A DNA stretch of 64,000 nucleotides from CAVVFX01 sp963777595. Its GTDB lineage: Bacteria > Acidobacteriota > Terriglobia > Bryobacterales > Bryobacteraceae. The stretch covers positions 124,001 through 188,000 of the forward strand of contig CAVZRE010000013.1 of assembly GCA_963777595.1 (NCBI GenBank), read 5' to 3'. This document shows, in pieces, positions 52,670-62,286 of this stretch. The first letter of the stretch is position 1; each line of letters begins with the position of its first letter. The notes below the pieces were generated by a model. It made no database searches, had not been told where the DNA came from, and was given only the letters and a program-made list of their open reading frames with translations. The position numbers and the translations under genes are program-made.

Positions 52670-55600
52670 TTACCCCTCCAAAGTACTGCGTACGCTCGCC
52701 GACACCCTGCGCCGCAAATCGAGCGTCAGCGGGAAGTCGGGATTCTCTTCGAGTACCGGCAGCGGCATTGCGCCCGGTGTATGGCCGATCCCGAAGAATC
52801 TCGAAGTACGCCTCGATTCCGCTTCATTGGCATTCACCGGAAAGGTTTCGTAGCTGCGCCCTCCGGGATGTGCGACATGGTAGGTGCACCCGCCGACCGA
52901 ACGTCCGGTCCAGGTATCCACGACGTCGAAGATGAGCGGCGTATGCACAGGGATCGTCGGGTGCAGGCAACTCGGAGGCTGCCAGGCGCGATAGCGAACT
53001 CCTGCCACCCACTCGCCTTGCGTCCCGGTAAATTGTAGCGGCACGCGGCGGCCATTACAGGCGATAACGTAGCGATCGTTGGTGAGGCCGCTGACCTTCA
53101 CCTGCACGCGTTCCACGGACGAATCGACGAAGCGGGTGGTGCCTCCGCCGGCCGGCTCTTCTCCCAACACGTACCACGGCTCGGTTGCCTGACGGAGTTC
53201 GAGCGTTATACCGGCATGCGTCACCCGCCCAAAAACCGGATAACGGAATTCAAAGTGCGCCGCGAACCAGCCGGCCTCGAAGGCGAATCCGGCAGTATTG
53301 AGGTCCGCCAGAACGTCACGGAAGTCGCCGGAGATGAAATGGGGCAGCATGAACATATCGTGAAGCTGCGTACCCCAGGTGATCGGGGAGCGTTTGTAGG
53401 GCTGTTTCCAGAACCACGCGATCAAGGCACGGACCAGCAACTGCTGGGTGAGGCTCATCCGGCTATGCGGCGGCATTTCGAAGCCACGCAGTTCCAGCAG
53501 GCCGAGACGCCCGGTGGTGGAGTCCGGCGAGTAGAGCTTGTCGATGCAGAATTCGGCGCGATGGGTGTTGCCGGTAACGTCAACCAGGATATGCCGGAAC
53601 ACGCGATCGACCAGCCAAGGTGGTACGCGAGCTTCACCCATACCGGGAATCTGGCTGAACGCGATCTCCAATTCATAGAGGCTGTCCCGACGGGTTTCAT
53701 CGACGCGCGGCGCCTGGCTGGTGGGACCGATAAACATCCCGGAGAACATATAGGATAGCGACGGATGGTTGAGCCAGTAGGCCAGCATGCTGCGCAGGAG
53801 ATCGGGGCGGCGAAGGAAGGGACTGTCTGGCGGAGTGGCCGCTCCGAGGACAAAGTGGTTGCCGCCGCCGGTGCCGCTGTGCCGGCCGTCCAGCATGAAC
53901 TTCTCGGTTCCGAGCCGGCATTGGTGCGCCTCTTCGTAGACTGCGTTGGTGTGTTCGACCAGTTCCGCCCAATTGTGCGCGGGATGGATGTTGACCTCGA
54001 TCACACCGGGGTCGGGCGTAACCTTAATATTATTGATACGCGGATCGTAGGGAGGCGTGTAGCCCTCGATGACGACCGCCATATTGAGATGTTGGGCGGT
54101 ATCTTCAATCGCGGTCAGCAGTTCGAGGTAGTCTTCAATCTTTTCCGCCGGCGGCATGAACACGTTGAGGCGCCCGCCGCGAGTCTCCACGCACAGAGCC
54201 GTCCTCACGACCCAGGGCGCCGATTCTCCCAAGCCTGGCTTACGGTCGCGTTTCGGATCCTGCTCGCGCTGCAACAACGGGTCTTCCGGCGACATGGTGG
54301 ACGGGACAGGGAGCGCACCCCGCTTCGCCATGGGATCCACTTCCGGCTTGAGCGGGATGTCGTCGGGCGCAACCCAGGGCAAGCTGGACAGCGGCAGCCG
54401 CAGGCCGACGGGGGAATCGCCGGGCACCAGAAAAAGTTGCTGCCCACGGAGCATCCAAAGTCCGGTCTGCCACTCCGGACCGTTTTTCCCGACGCCGCGC
54501 TGAAGCGGCAACACGTAACCTGTCGGAGTATCGACGCCACGGGCGAACACTTGACGGACCCGCCCGCGCTCTTGCTCATCCTCCAGATGGTTGTCCTGAG
54601 CATCGACATTCACCGGCAGGTTACGTTCGCGCTGCAAATAGTACATCGGATCTTCGAACGCGGCATTGACGTAAGTGGGTTCGACGCCGAGACGCCGGGC
54701 CAGAGTCTCGGCAAAGCGCTGTCCGTCCACCGGGCCGAAGTTTGTGTCGGGACTGCCTTCGCGCGCTAAAAGACTGGGGTCGCGCCATATAGGCTGACCA
54801 TCGAGACGCCAGTAACAGGCCAGCGACCAGCGGGGCAGCGGCTCTCCCGGATACCATTTGCCTTGTCCGAAGTGCAGCAGGGCGCCTTTAGCGAAGCGCT
54901 GGCGGAGGCGGTCGATCAACTGCTCGGACAAAGCACGTTTGGTTTTCCCGAGCGCTGCCGTGTTCCACTCCGCGCCGTCCATGTCGTCAATGGAGACGAA
55001 GGTCGGCTCGCCACCCATGGTGAGACGGATATCGCCAATCTGCATCTGCCGATCGACATGCACCCCAAGCTCTTCGATCTGCTTCCACTGGTCTTCCGTG
55101 TACGGCAGGGTAACGCGCGGATCCTCATGGATGCGGGTGACGCGCATCTCATGGAAGAACTCCACTTTGCACGGATCGACACCGCCCGTGACGGGAGCGG
55201 CCGACGAGGGTTGGGGCGAAGCCGCCAGGGGTAAATGACCTTCGCCGGCAAACAGCCCGGAGGTTGGATCGAGCCCGATCCAGCCGGCTCCGGGGAGATA
55301 GACCTCGGTCCAAGCGTGCAGATCGGTGAAGTCAGAGGTGGGACCGGCGGGACCTGTGAGCGGCTTGACGTCAGCTTTCAATTGAATGAGGTAGCCGGAA
55401 ACGAAGCGGGCCGCGAGTCCCAGGTGGCGCATGATCTGGACCAGCAGCCAGGCGCTGTCCCGGCACGATCCGCTCTCCAGGTTTAAGGTTTCTTCGGGAG
55501 TTTGAATCCCTGGCTCCAGGCGGATGACGTACCGCGTCATATTGAGGAGCTTCAGATTGAGTTCGACTAAGAAGTCGATCGTTCGACGCTTGGTCAGGTC

Positions 55601-56002
55601 GATCGAGTCTATCAGCGCCTGCAGTTGGGGGCCAGCCGGTTCGGGTACGCGATAGGGTGTCAACTCCTCGGCCAGAGCGGGTTCGTAGGTGAAGGGGAAC
55701 TGTTCGGCGTAGGGCTCAAGGAAGAAGTCGAAAGGATTGATCACCGTCATCTCGGCGACCAGATCCACTTCCACTTGGAAGTAACGGACGGGGTCCGGGA
55801 AGACGACGCGCGCGAGGTAATTGCTCTGAGGGTCCTGCTGCCAATTGATAAAGTAACCGGAAGGTTCGATCTTCAACGAGTAGGCGGTGATTGGTGTGCG
55901 GCAATGGGGGGCGGGACGCAGGCGGATGACCTGGGGCGAGAGTTTCACCCGGCGGTCATAGCGATAGGTGGTCTTGTGATGAAGCGCGACGCGAATCGGC
56001 AT
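52670..56002 (-). CDS. Transglutaminase-like / DUF2126 protein
   Basis: 1110-aa protein. The N-terminal half has a bacterial transglutaminase N-domain (IRVALHHKTTYRYDRRVKLS) and a transglutaminase-like protease core with Cys180 (SGSCRDSAW), His229 (DLHAWTEVY) and Asp245 (GLDPTSG). DUF2126 fills the rest (TMGGEPTFVSIDDMDG, HFGQGKWYPGEPLPRWSL, NHFVLGAATPPDSPFLRRPD). Such proteins accompany amide ligases in circularly arranged clusters elsewhere; none of those partners is adjacent. The start at 56002 gives the canonical opening. It is convergent with the IMPase-like gene. Confidence 0.9.
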   Translation of the reverse strand: MPIRVALHHKTTYRYDRRVKLSPQVIRLRPAPHCRTPITAYSLKIEPSGYFINWQQDPQSNYLARVVFPDPVRYFQVEVDLVAEMTVINPFDFFLEPYAEQFPFTYEPALAEELTPYRVPEPAGPQLQALIDSIDLTKRRTIDFLVELNLKLLNMTRYVIRLEPGIQTPEETLNLESGSCRDSAWLLVQIMRHLGLAARFVSGYLIQLKADVKPLTGPAGPTSDFTDLHAWTEVYLPGAGWIGLDPTSGLFAGEGHLPLAASPQPSSAAPVTGGVDPCKVEFFHEMRVTRIHEDPRVTLPYTEDQWKQIEELGVHVDRQMQIGDIRLTMGGEPTFVSIDDMDGAEWNTAALGKTKRALSEQLIDRLRQRFAKGALLHFGQGKWYPGEPLPRWSLACYWRLDGQPIWRDPSLLAREGSPDTNFGPVDGQRFAETLARRLGVEPTYVNAAFEDPMYYLQRERNLPVNVDAQDNHLEDEQERGRVRQVFARGVDTPTGYVLPLQRGVGKNGPEWQTGLWMLRGQQLFLVPGDSPVGLRLPLSSLPWVAPDDIPLKPEVDPMAKRGALPVPSTMSPEDPLLQREQDPKRDRKPGLGESAPWVVRTALCVETRGGRLNVFMPPAEKIEDYLELLTAIEDTAQHLNMAVVIEGYTPPYDPRINNIKVTPDPGVIEVNIHPAHNWAELVEHTNAVYEEAHQCRLGTEKFMLDGRHSGTGGGNHFVLGAATPPDSPFLRRPDLLRSMLAYWLNHPSLSYMFSGMFIGPTSQAPRVDETRRDSLYELEIAFSQIPGMGEARVPPWLVDRVFRHILVDVTGNTHRAEFCIDKLYSPDSTTGRLGLLELRGFEMPPHSRMSLTQQLLVRALIAWFWKQPYKRSPITWGTQLHDMFMLPHFISGDFRDVLADLNTAGFAFEAGWFAAHFEFRYPVFGRVTHAGITLELRQATEPWYVLGEEPAGGGTTRFVDSSVERVQVKVSGLTNDRYVIACNGRRVPLQFTGTQGEWVAGVRYRAWQPPSCLHPTIPVHTPLIFDVVDTWTGRSVGGCTYHVAHPGGRSYETFPVNANEAESRRTSRFFGIGHTPGAMPLPVLEENPDFPLTLDLRRRVSASVRSTLEG

Positions 56003-56066
56003 AGGTCTTTTGGGGGTTCGGCGGCTCAACCTGCGACGGGGAGATGGGCGCTCAACCGAGGTCTTT

Positions 56067-56072
56067 ATTATA
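56067..56072 (-). promoter_or_regulatory. Perfect -10 box for the DUF2126 gene
   Basis: TATAAT on the minus strand, 64 nt before the start codon, preceded by CTTG. No clear -35 is seen at 16-18 nt, so it may depend on an activator. Confidence 0.35.
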
Positions 56073-56319
56073 CAAGTGGGCGCACGGCACCGGCAGATGG
56101 CGCAATTTTCTAAATCGCGGAATCAGAAATCCGTAAAGTTGTATGCCGAAGTAGGTGACGCGGAGAATGGCAACTGCCGGCAAGTCGGCACTACGGCTTT
56201 TGCCTTACCAGATGCGTTACTGAGGTGTTATTCGGCAGAAGGGTAAAAAGAAATGCGTAAAAAAAGACGAAAAAAGCGTAGCTGAGGCGAAAAGACACGT
56301 GCTATGTGTCACAGTAACG

Positions 56320-56347
56320 TTGACGCCGCTATGACAATTGGGATAAA
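56320..56347 (+). promoter_or_regulatory. Candidate promoter of the MltD-like gene
   Basis: TTGACG (56320-56325) and GATAAA (56342-56347) are separated by 16 nt, 72 nt upstream of the ATG. The -35 matches 5 of 6 and the -10 is fair. Confidence 0.4.
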
Positions 56348-56418
56348 GTGGAGAAGTTGCTCGCAGGCCCGAGCGCCCCGGGACCCGTTGGAACTACTTT
56401 ATCTACGAGGTATATTGA

Positions 56419-58143
56419 ATGGCCTTTTACAGACCGGCGTTTTTTGGAATCTGTTTCGTCTTTATAACTTTTAACTCTACACCGTCATTTTCTCAGCAAT
56501 CTGGATTCCAAATGTCTCTGATGTCTCCTGCCGCTGCAGGGGGCACCTTTTCTTCCATCGGCATCTCAGCCGATATAGTAGAAACCCGCGACGAGAGCTA
56601 CCTCAAAGCGGTAGAACGAATCGCCACCGAGAAAGAACATAAAACTTTCCAACCCAGCCCCTCAGACCTTTTAGTCGATCAAGCGGAACAAAGATTCAAA
56701 GCCGGCAGGAAGCTTTACCGGGTGAAGGATTCAGATCACGCCCGCACCGAATTTGATGCAGCAGTGGATCTGATGATTCAGGCTTCCGCAGGGCCAAGCA
56801 ACCGAACCCTCTACGAGAACAAACTGGACGAGATGGTCGATTCAATTCACCATCTGGATCTTGCCGGTTTGGGAGCCGAGGCGCCGACCGAAGAGTCCCA
56901 AGCTCAGTTCGACAAGGCGCCGCTCGAAGACATCCTGGAAACGACTTTCCCGGTGGACCCGCGGCTCAAGTCCAAGGTCTCTGAAGAATTGCATGCCACG
57001 AGTTCGGGCTTGCCTCTGGTCATGAACGACGCTGTGCTCAGCTACATCAATTACTTCAGCACTCGCGGCCGCTCGACGATCGTTGCGGGATTTCAGCGTG
57101 CGGGCAAGTATAAGCCAATGATCCAAAGAGTGCTCGCGGAAGAAGGTGTTCCGCAGGAATTGATTTACGTAGCGCAGGCCGAGTCGGGCTTCCTGCCTCG
57201 CGCGGTATCGTATGCGGCCGCTGGCGGGATGTGGCAGTTCATTCAGTCTCGAGGCAACCAGTACGGCTTGGGTCAGACGCCCTATTCCGACGATCGCTAC
57301 GATCCTGAAAAAGCTACCCGCGCCGCCGCTCGTCACCTGAAAGATTTATACGCCGAGTTTGGCGACTGGTATCTGGCGATCGCCGGATATAACTGTGGTC
57401 CTGGCGGAATTGAGCGCGCGATCGAGCGCACCGGATACTCCGATTTCTGGCAATTGCGGGATCGTCATGCTCTTCCCGCGGAAACCACGAACTATGTCCC
57501 CATCATCCTGGCGATGACGATCATGGGCAAGAACGCCAAGGAATATGGATTGGACGACGTGACCCCGGAAGCGCCGGTCGAATACGAAACGGTCGAGATG
57601 AGCGCGGCGACCAATTTGGCGCTGGTCGGAGACCTCACCGACTCTCCCATCTCCTATCTGATCGAACTAAATCCCGCGCTGCTCAAGAATGTCGCTCCCG
57701 CGGGTTACAGCCTTCACGTACCGAAGTCTACCTCCACCGCGCTGATCGCAGGTCTTGATAGCATCCCGGCCGACCACCGGCTGGCCTGGAGAATGCATCT
57801 TGTCGAATCTGGCGAAACTCTGGCTGTGATTGCGAGGCGCTACGGCGCCACCACCGGCAGCATCATCTCTGCCAATCACATGGCAGGCGCCGAAGAACCG
57901 GCGGCAGGCGATCATCTGATTATCCCCGCGTCCTTCAAGGAACCGGCGCCTAAAGCAGCGGTCAAGAGGACGAGCTACTATCGCGGACGCCCCAAGACCA
58001 CGACACCTTCGCGTACGCCAACGGCTGCGACGAAGCCTGTTCCGCATCCGGTTGCTGTTCCGGCCAAACCAACCGCGACTCATGTGGCTCACAAGAGCAC
58101 GGCCACGGTAGCGCAAGTTTCTAAACCGCAACCGAGATCTTAA
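56419..58143 (+). CDS. MltD-like membrane-bound lytic transglycosylase with LysM
   Basis: 574 aa, cuts peptidoglycan glycan strands. Signal peptide 1-25. An unassigned helical region (60-190) precedes the SLT domain, with catalytic Glu255 in YVAQAESGFLPRAVS and the typical GMWQFIQSRGNQYGL and IAGYNCGPGGIERAI. A LysM domain follows (HLVESGETLAVIARRYGATT). The C-terminal 60 residues are Pro/Thr/Lys-rich and disordered. E. coli MltD has two LysM copies; here one is clear. No lipobox is visible. Confidence 0.92.
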   Translation: MAFYRPAFFGICFVFITFNSTPSFSQQSGFQMSLMSPAAAGGTFSSIGISADIVETRDESYLKAVERIATEKEHKTFQPSPSDLLVDQAEQRFKAGRKLYRVKDSDHARTEFDAAVDLMIQASAGPSNRTLYENKLDEMVDSIHHLDLAGLGAEAPTEESQAQFDKAPLEDILETTFPVDPRLKSKVSEELHATSSGLPLVMNDAVLSYINYFSTRGRSTIVAGFQRAGKYKPMIQRVLAEEGVPQELIYVAQAESGFLPRAVSYAAAGGMWQFIQSRGNQYGLGQTPYSDDRYDPEKATRAAARHLKDLYAEFGDWYLAIAGYNCGPGGIERAIERTGYSDFWQLRDRHALPAETTNYVPIILAMTIMGKNAKEYGLDDVTPEAPVEYETVEMSAATNLALVGDLTDSPISYLIELNPALLKNVAPAGYSLHVPKSTSTALIAGLDSIPADHRLAWRMHLVESGETLAVIARRYGATTGSIISANHMAGAEEPAAGDHLIIPASFKEPAPKAAVKRTSYYRGRPKTTTPSRTPTAATKPVPHPVAVPAKPTATHVAHKSTATVAQVSKPQPRS

Positions 58144-58163
58144 TCGCCAGGGCTACTACGATT

Positions 58164-58196
58164 TCCGGCCGCAACCATTCGGCCGGAGAACGTTTT
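58164..58196. terminator. Rho-independent terminator between convergent genes
   Basis: TCCGGCCG (58164-58171) pairs with CGGCCGGA (58180-58187), an 8-bp stem with an 8-nt loop, followed on the plus strand by GAACGTTTT. It lies 21 nt after the MltD-like stop and at the end of the minus-strand operon. Confidence 0.65.
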
Positions 58197-59016
58197 AAAG
58201 AGAAGCAGGGATGCCTTCCCGGTATGTCGGGTACTTGAGGGTGACGCCCAGGCGGGTTCGAATCGCACGGCCGTTGACCCGCCGGTCCGCACGGCGCGTC
58301 TGATGCAAGGCTTCGCTTGGAGCACTTGCCGGCATCGGCAGATGTAACAACCGTGCACAGTACTGTGCAATTTCCCGGGACGTGCAAGGAAGTTCGTCCC
58401 CGACTGGATAGGCGCCGGTCACATTCGACAAAAGGGCGGCTTCCACGTGTGCTGCCAGATCCTCGACATGGATCCGGCTGACGAAATTGTCGCCTTGACC
58501 CGCCAGTTGAAAACGGCCTTCCCGCATGGAAACATGAATTCCGCGGCCCGGACCGTAAATCGCTGCCGGCCGCAGTATCAAGGCAGACCACGATCCGCCA
58601 TGAACGGCATCCTCGGCCGCAAGGCGCAGCTGTTCTCGCGCGGATTGAGGAGCAGGCGCAGTGTTTTCGTCGACATCGCGCTGGGCCCCGTAGACACCTG
58701 TAGTCGAGAGGTAGACCATGCGAGCCGGCGGCTCAGAGAATCGCAAGATCACCTGCGAGGTTAAATCGTCAGGACCGGCTGGGCCGTCGATAACGGGAAT
58801 TGAATGCAGAACCAGTGCTCCGCGCGGAATCGCTATTGTATTCCCGGCTTCGGCGTCAAATTCGACAACCTCGGCACCGTGGAGAGCAAGGTCCCTGAGG
58901 CTGGCGGGACGGCGAGTGGTCACTACTACGGATGCGCCACGCTGCAGGAAACGCGCGGCTACGAACTTACCGGTGTAGCCGCAGCCAAGAATCACCACGT
59001 TTGCGGGAGCGTCCAT
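58195..59016 (-). CDS. SDR-family NAD(P)-dependent protein (YeeZ-like)
   Basis: 273-aa extended SDR. The dinucleotide motif is VVILGCGYTGKFVAARFLQR; further YLSTTGVYGAQRDVDENTAP carries the Ser/Tyr region and LILRPAAIYGPGRG is the conserved later strand. Overall the order resembles E. coli YeeZ rather than sugar epimerases. The catalytic Tyr-x3-Lys is not evident, so the redox activity is uncertain. The start at 59016 overlaps the glycosyltransferase stop by one base (TGATG), suggesting coupling. Confidence 0.8.
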   Translation of the reverse strand: MDAPANVVILGCGYTGKFVAARFLQRGASVVVTTRRPASLRDLALHGAEVVEFDAEAGNTIAIPRGALVLHSIPVIDGPAGPDDLTSQVILRFSEPPARMVYLSTTGVYGAQRDVDENTAPAPQSAREQLRLAAEDAVHGGSWSALILRPAAIYGPGRGIHVSMREGRFQLAGQGDNFVSRIHVEDLAAHVEAALLSNVTGAYPVGDELPCTSREIAQYCARLLHLPMPASAPSEALHQTRRADRRVNGRAIRTRLGVTLKYPTYREGIPASL

Positions 59017-60101
59017 CAGGCCGGCTTCACCCTTCGAAACAATTGCTCGTATTGCGAAGTCACCGCATCCCAGCAATAGCGCTCCTGGACCCGCTGACGG
59101 GCTCGACGCCGGAAATCGTTGCGCTCAGTCTCGGACATCGCCAGCGTGGTGCGGATCGCCGCAATGAGACCCGCTTCGTCGTCGAAACGAAGGCCTGCGT
59201 CGCCGCACACTTCCACGTTTTCCGGCACATTGCGATAGATCACCAGGGCCCCACGTCCCATCGCCTCGATCAGCGCCGGATGGGTGCCTCCGACTTCGGT
59301 GGCGTGGATATAGCTGAAACACCAAGTGCCCAATTCCTTATAGCCCTGCCCGTAAATCGCTCCGGGAAATAGGACTCGCGGATCTTCGGTGTCGCGGACT
59401 TCCTGAATGTATTCGGTCGCGTAAGGGGCGTCGCCGACCAGGGCCAGATGGAGATCGGTCGGCACTTTTTCAAACGCCTGGCGGACCTGAAGAGCATGAT
59501 TTTCCGGTTCGAGGCGGCTGACGTACAGGAAATAACGGTACTTCTGCAGGCCCAACCGCTCGAGTTCGCCGGCCGTCGTAGCGAGCTCGGCGTCCGCGCC
59601 GTACGGAATGAACGTAGTGGCCTTCTTGTACTCTTCGAGGTAGTAGCTTTGGATCGTAATGGCATCTGTCACGACGGCACTCGGAAAGAGTGTCGCCAGT
59701 TTTTCGGAGAGCAGATACCAGGCCCGGGCCACAATATTCCACTTTTTGCGGCGGCGTTCGATTCCATCGACGTTGAGGACGACGGGGATCGCGACCAGGC
59801 GCGGTACAAGGGTGAAGATGGCATTCGCCGCGTTCATGTACAACGCTACATCCGTACGGTGCGCGAGGAGGTGGAACGTGGAGAGAAAAGTATGGGCCAG
59901 AGTGTCGAAATACTTGTGGTGAATGGTGGGGAGATAGACGAGTTTGACGCCGCGCCACGTGTCCTCGAAAAAACTTTGGCGGCAATAAACGGTGACCTGG
60001 TGTCCGCGCTCAACCAGCCTGACGGAAAGTTCCTCGGAGAATGTTTCGAATCCGCCGTAATTGGATGGAATGCCTCGCGCGCCAAGCAGGGCGATGCGCA
60101 T
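59016..60101 (-). CDS. DUF1972-type glycosyltransferase (GT4)
   Basis: 361-aa transferase that resembles rhamnosyltransferases with an N-terminal DUF1972 domain: MRIALLGARGIPSNYGGFET is the diagnostic opening. The second half has FIPYGADAE, YFLYVSRLEPENH, YAELGT-like IYGQGYKELG and GTHPALIEAMGRGALVIYRN. It would add a deoxyhexose or similar sugar in the second polysaccharide island. It ends in a one-base overlap with the SDR gene. The open frame of the upstream GT2 overlaps its 5' end by 92 nt. Confidence 0.9.
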   Translation of the reverse strand: MRIALLGARGIPSNYGGFETFSEELSVRLVERGHQVTVYCRQSFFEDTWRGVKLVYLPTIHHKYFDTLAHTFLSTFHLLAHRTDVALYMNAANAIFTLVPRLVAIPVVLNVDGIERRRKKWNIVARAWYLLSEKLATLFPSAVVTDAITIQSYYLEEYKKATTFIPYGADAELATTAGELERLGLQKYRYFLYVSRLEPENHALQVRQAFEKVPTDLHLALVGDAPYATEYIQEVRDTEDPRVLFPGAIYGQGYKELGTWCFSYIHATEVGGTHPALIEAMGRGALVIYRNVPENVEVCGDAGLRFDDEAGLIAAIRTTLAMSETERNDFRRRARQRVQERYCWDAVTSQYEQLFRRVKPA

Positions 60102-61158
60102 GCTCTACCTGCGGTGGAGAAAGGATTGCGGCCGGCTTGGAAGCCTTTTTCGGCGCAGGCTTACTGACCGGCTTAAAGCTGAACCAACTCGCAATGTAGT
60201 TATCGTCGACCCGCCTGTTGCTCAAAATCTTGTGGCGCTTGCCAAGAATTCGGCGCCAGTTTTTGAACAGGAAGGGGAACGCCTGGAGTGAGGTGTGTTC
60301 CCGCGGGTCCAGCAGGCAGCAACCGATTACCACCAGGTCGCGCACAGTGATGGAGAACCAGTTACGTCGGTAAAGATCCCAGGTCATGTTCTTCATGCGC
60401 AGCAGGAACCGGTTCTTGACGCTGTGCATGTTGATGAAGGCCGGCAGCGCCCGGCGGTTTCCCGGCAGCGCCTTACGAACGTGGTAGCCGCGCGCATAAG
60501 GTGCGTAGACGCAGCGCCATCCCATGAGCTGGGCGCGCCACGCGACATCGGCATCTTCGCGATAAGCGAAGAAATCGTTGTCGAAAAACTCGCCGTCGAT
60601 CGCGATATCGTCGATCATCTCGCGCCGGTAGAGGGCGGCCGCCGCAGTGGCTCCGAAAACATACTCGTACTGGCGATAATGGCCGTTGTCTTTTTCGAGG
60701 CTTCCGCGGTCAAGATGTCGCAGGTTGGGAGTGAAGTAGATCCCGGTGGAATCGACTACCGGTTCGGCCGGAAAGTCGAAGCCGGAGGTCATGGTCAGCA
60801 GCTTGCCGCAGACAGTACCGGCACGGGGATCGATCTGGCCGGCATCGTACCAGGGCCTGGATGAAATCCGGAAGGAGCAGGACGTCGGGATTGAGGGTCA
60901 AAACCCAATCTCCGCGGGACAGACGGATGGCTTGATTCTGGGCCGCGGCGAAGCCGATGTTTTCCTCGTTGTAAACGACGCGGCAACGATCCTCAAATGG
61001 CTCGAGAAATCGATGGTGCCGTCATCGGAGGCGTTGTCGATCACGATGATTTCCATTTGCGGATACTTTTGATCCAGAACGGAATCAAGGCAACGCTTAA
61101 TAAATCGGCCGCTGTTGTAAGTTACGATCGTAACCGAAACGAAGTCGCTAAAGGACAT
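60010..61158 (-). pseudogene. Glycosyltransferase family 2, twice frameshifted
   Basis: The GT-A fold is distributed over three frames. The first (61158 to ~61010) has VSVTIVTYNSGRFIKRCLDS and IIVIDNASDDGT. The second (~61010 to ~60848) has FLEPFEDRCRVVYNEENIGF and WVLTLNPDVLLLPDF with the DxD-like region. The third (to 60010) has DAGQIDPRAGTVCGKLLTMT, the metal/acid loop FDNDFFAYREDADVAWRAQL and a membrane-associated C-terminus. Each piece is well conserved, so a sequence error is likely. As drawn it overlaps the next gene by 92 nt, so the true end may be earlier. Confidence 0.75.
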
Positions 61159-61197
61159 TTATTCGAACCTGGGCTACCCGGTATTAGAAAGCTTTTA

Positions 61198-62142
61198 CTA
61201 ATCCGTTAAGACACTCTCTCCACGCTCATGCCGCGAACCGATAAAGTACTTACCGGCCAGCCGCACGATCCGACCATACATCTTTAACAACTTAGTGCCC
61301 GGATGAATTATAAACTCCGGAACCAGCCGGGCCAAGGCACCGGAGACTACAGCTAAACAAAGCAGTTGCCTCGCGTAGGGACGGCAATGTTTCGCCGAGT
61401 ACCTAAGTAGACTACCATACCAATAAAACAACCGGAACTCCACTGGAATCTTGCGGATGGAGTGTGCTCCGGTGTGTTTTGCCACGGCAGTGGGTATAAA
61501 ACGGACAAGGTAATTTTTCGTACGTAGTCGAAAACAGAAGTCTACATCCTCAAACCAAAGGGGATAGAAGGCTTCGTCAAACCCTCCGAGTTCGCGCCAG
61601 ACGATGCGCCGAATCATCAGATAAGCTCCTGCCGGCTGTTCAACATCGCATGCCCGCGACAAGTCCAGGTCCATACAACGCCACCGGCGGTTTATTGGAT
61701 TGGAGGGCAAAATTCGGTTCAAGCCAAGCACTTCGAAGGCCAGTGTGACTGCTGTAGGAAATCGACGCACCGTGAAGCCGGATTGCACTGATCCTCCTGA
61801 ATTTAGCAAGGGACCACTGGCCGCGCCGACGTTCACTTGCTTGAATTCAGCAGCCAGAAGCCGCGGGTCGGAGGCCAGCACGGTGTCGGGATTGAGCAGT
61901 AGGACCAGTGGCGAATCACAGGCTTCAAAGCCCTGGTTGACCGCAGCGGCAAATCCCTTGTTGGCAGAGTTGGCGATCAAGCGTATATCACGACCGTGCA
62001 TCGCTTCGAGGGTCCCGTCGCATGAGGCGTTATCTACGACTACGGCGTCGATGCCATACCGTCTTACGGCGTCGAGACACTCAGCGATCACTTCCGCGGA
62101 TTGGTAGGTAACGATCACGGCGGTAATAGACGAGTCACTCAT
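61198..62142 (-). CDS. Glycosyltransferase family 2 (rhamnosyltransferase-like)
   Basis: 314-aa GT-A transferase. TAVIVTYQSAEVIAECLDAV and VVVDNASCDGTLEAM form the nucleotide-binding start, LLLNPDTVL contains the DxD-like motif, and GGFDEAFYPLWFEDVDFCFR is the typical rhamnosyltransferase acid region. It lies 40 nt upstream of the frameshifted GT2. A GGGGGAT sequence precedes the ATG, and three 16-bp repeats lie just upstream. Confidence 0.9.
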   Translation of the reverse strand: MSDSSITAVIVTYQSAEVIAECLDAVRRYGIDAVVVDNASCDGTLEAMHGRDIRLIANSANKGFAAAVNQGFEACDSPLVLLLNPDTVLASDPRLLAAEFKQVNVGAASGPLLNSGGSVQSGFTVRRFPTAVTLAFEVLGLNRILPSNPINRRWRCMDLDLSRACDVEQPAGAYLMIRRIVWRELGGFDEAFYPLWFEDVDFCFRLRTKNYLVRFIPTAVAKHTGAHSIRKIPVEFRLFYWYGSLLRYSAKHCRPYARQLLCLAVVSGALARLVPEFIIHPGTKLLKMYGRIVRLAGKYFIGSRHERGESVLTD

Positions 62143-62152
62143 CTAATCCCCC

Positions 62153-62200
62153 GCACGCGTCTCCACCCGCACGCGTCCCCTCCCCCACGCGTCTGGTCCC
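62153..62200. repeat. Three tandem 16-bp repeats containing ACGCGT
   Basis: Units at 62153, 62169 and 62185 share C(G/C)CACGCGTC followed by a variable pyrimidine-rich part. They lie 10-58 nt upstream of the GT2 gene at 62142, in its untranslated leader. Nearby TGAGATCTCA (62222-62231) is a perfect 10-bp palindrome. The stretch 62143-62286 holds no gene. Confidence 0.75.
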
Positions 62201-62286
62201 GTTAAAGTAGTGAGACATCGCTGAGATCTCACGTTTGTAAGCAGGCGGCACACGACTGAAAACTGTGTCAGGCGGGATGGACGAGA

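Larger units (their letters stand above)
56003..56418. other. Divergent control region between DUF2126 and MltD-like genes
   Basis: 416 bp with no gene. It holds the two promoter candidates listed separately and an imperfect palindrome GTGCTATGTGTCAC just upstream of the plus-strand promoter. The rest, including GGCAACTGCCGGCAAGTCGG, shows no recognisable feature. Confidence 0.45.

Noticed and set aside
53765..54769. 334-aa open frame on the plus strand
   Set aside because: It lies wholly antisense to the well-supported DUF2126 gene, has no recognisable family and is explained by the GC-biased third positions of that gene.
62153..62200. 16-bp repeats considered as a CRISPR array
   Set aside because: No spacers between the units and only three copies; they are contiguous tandem repeats.
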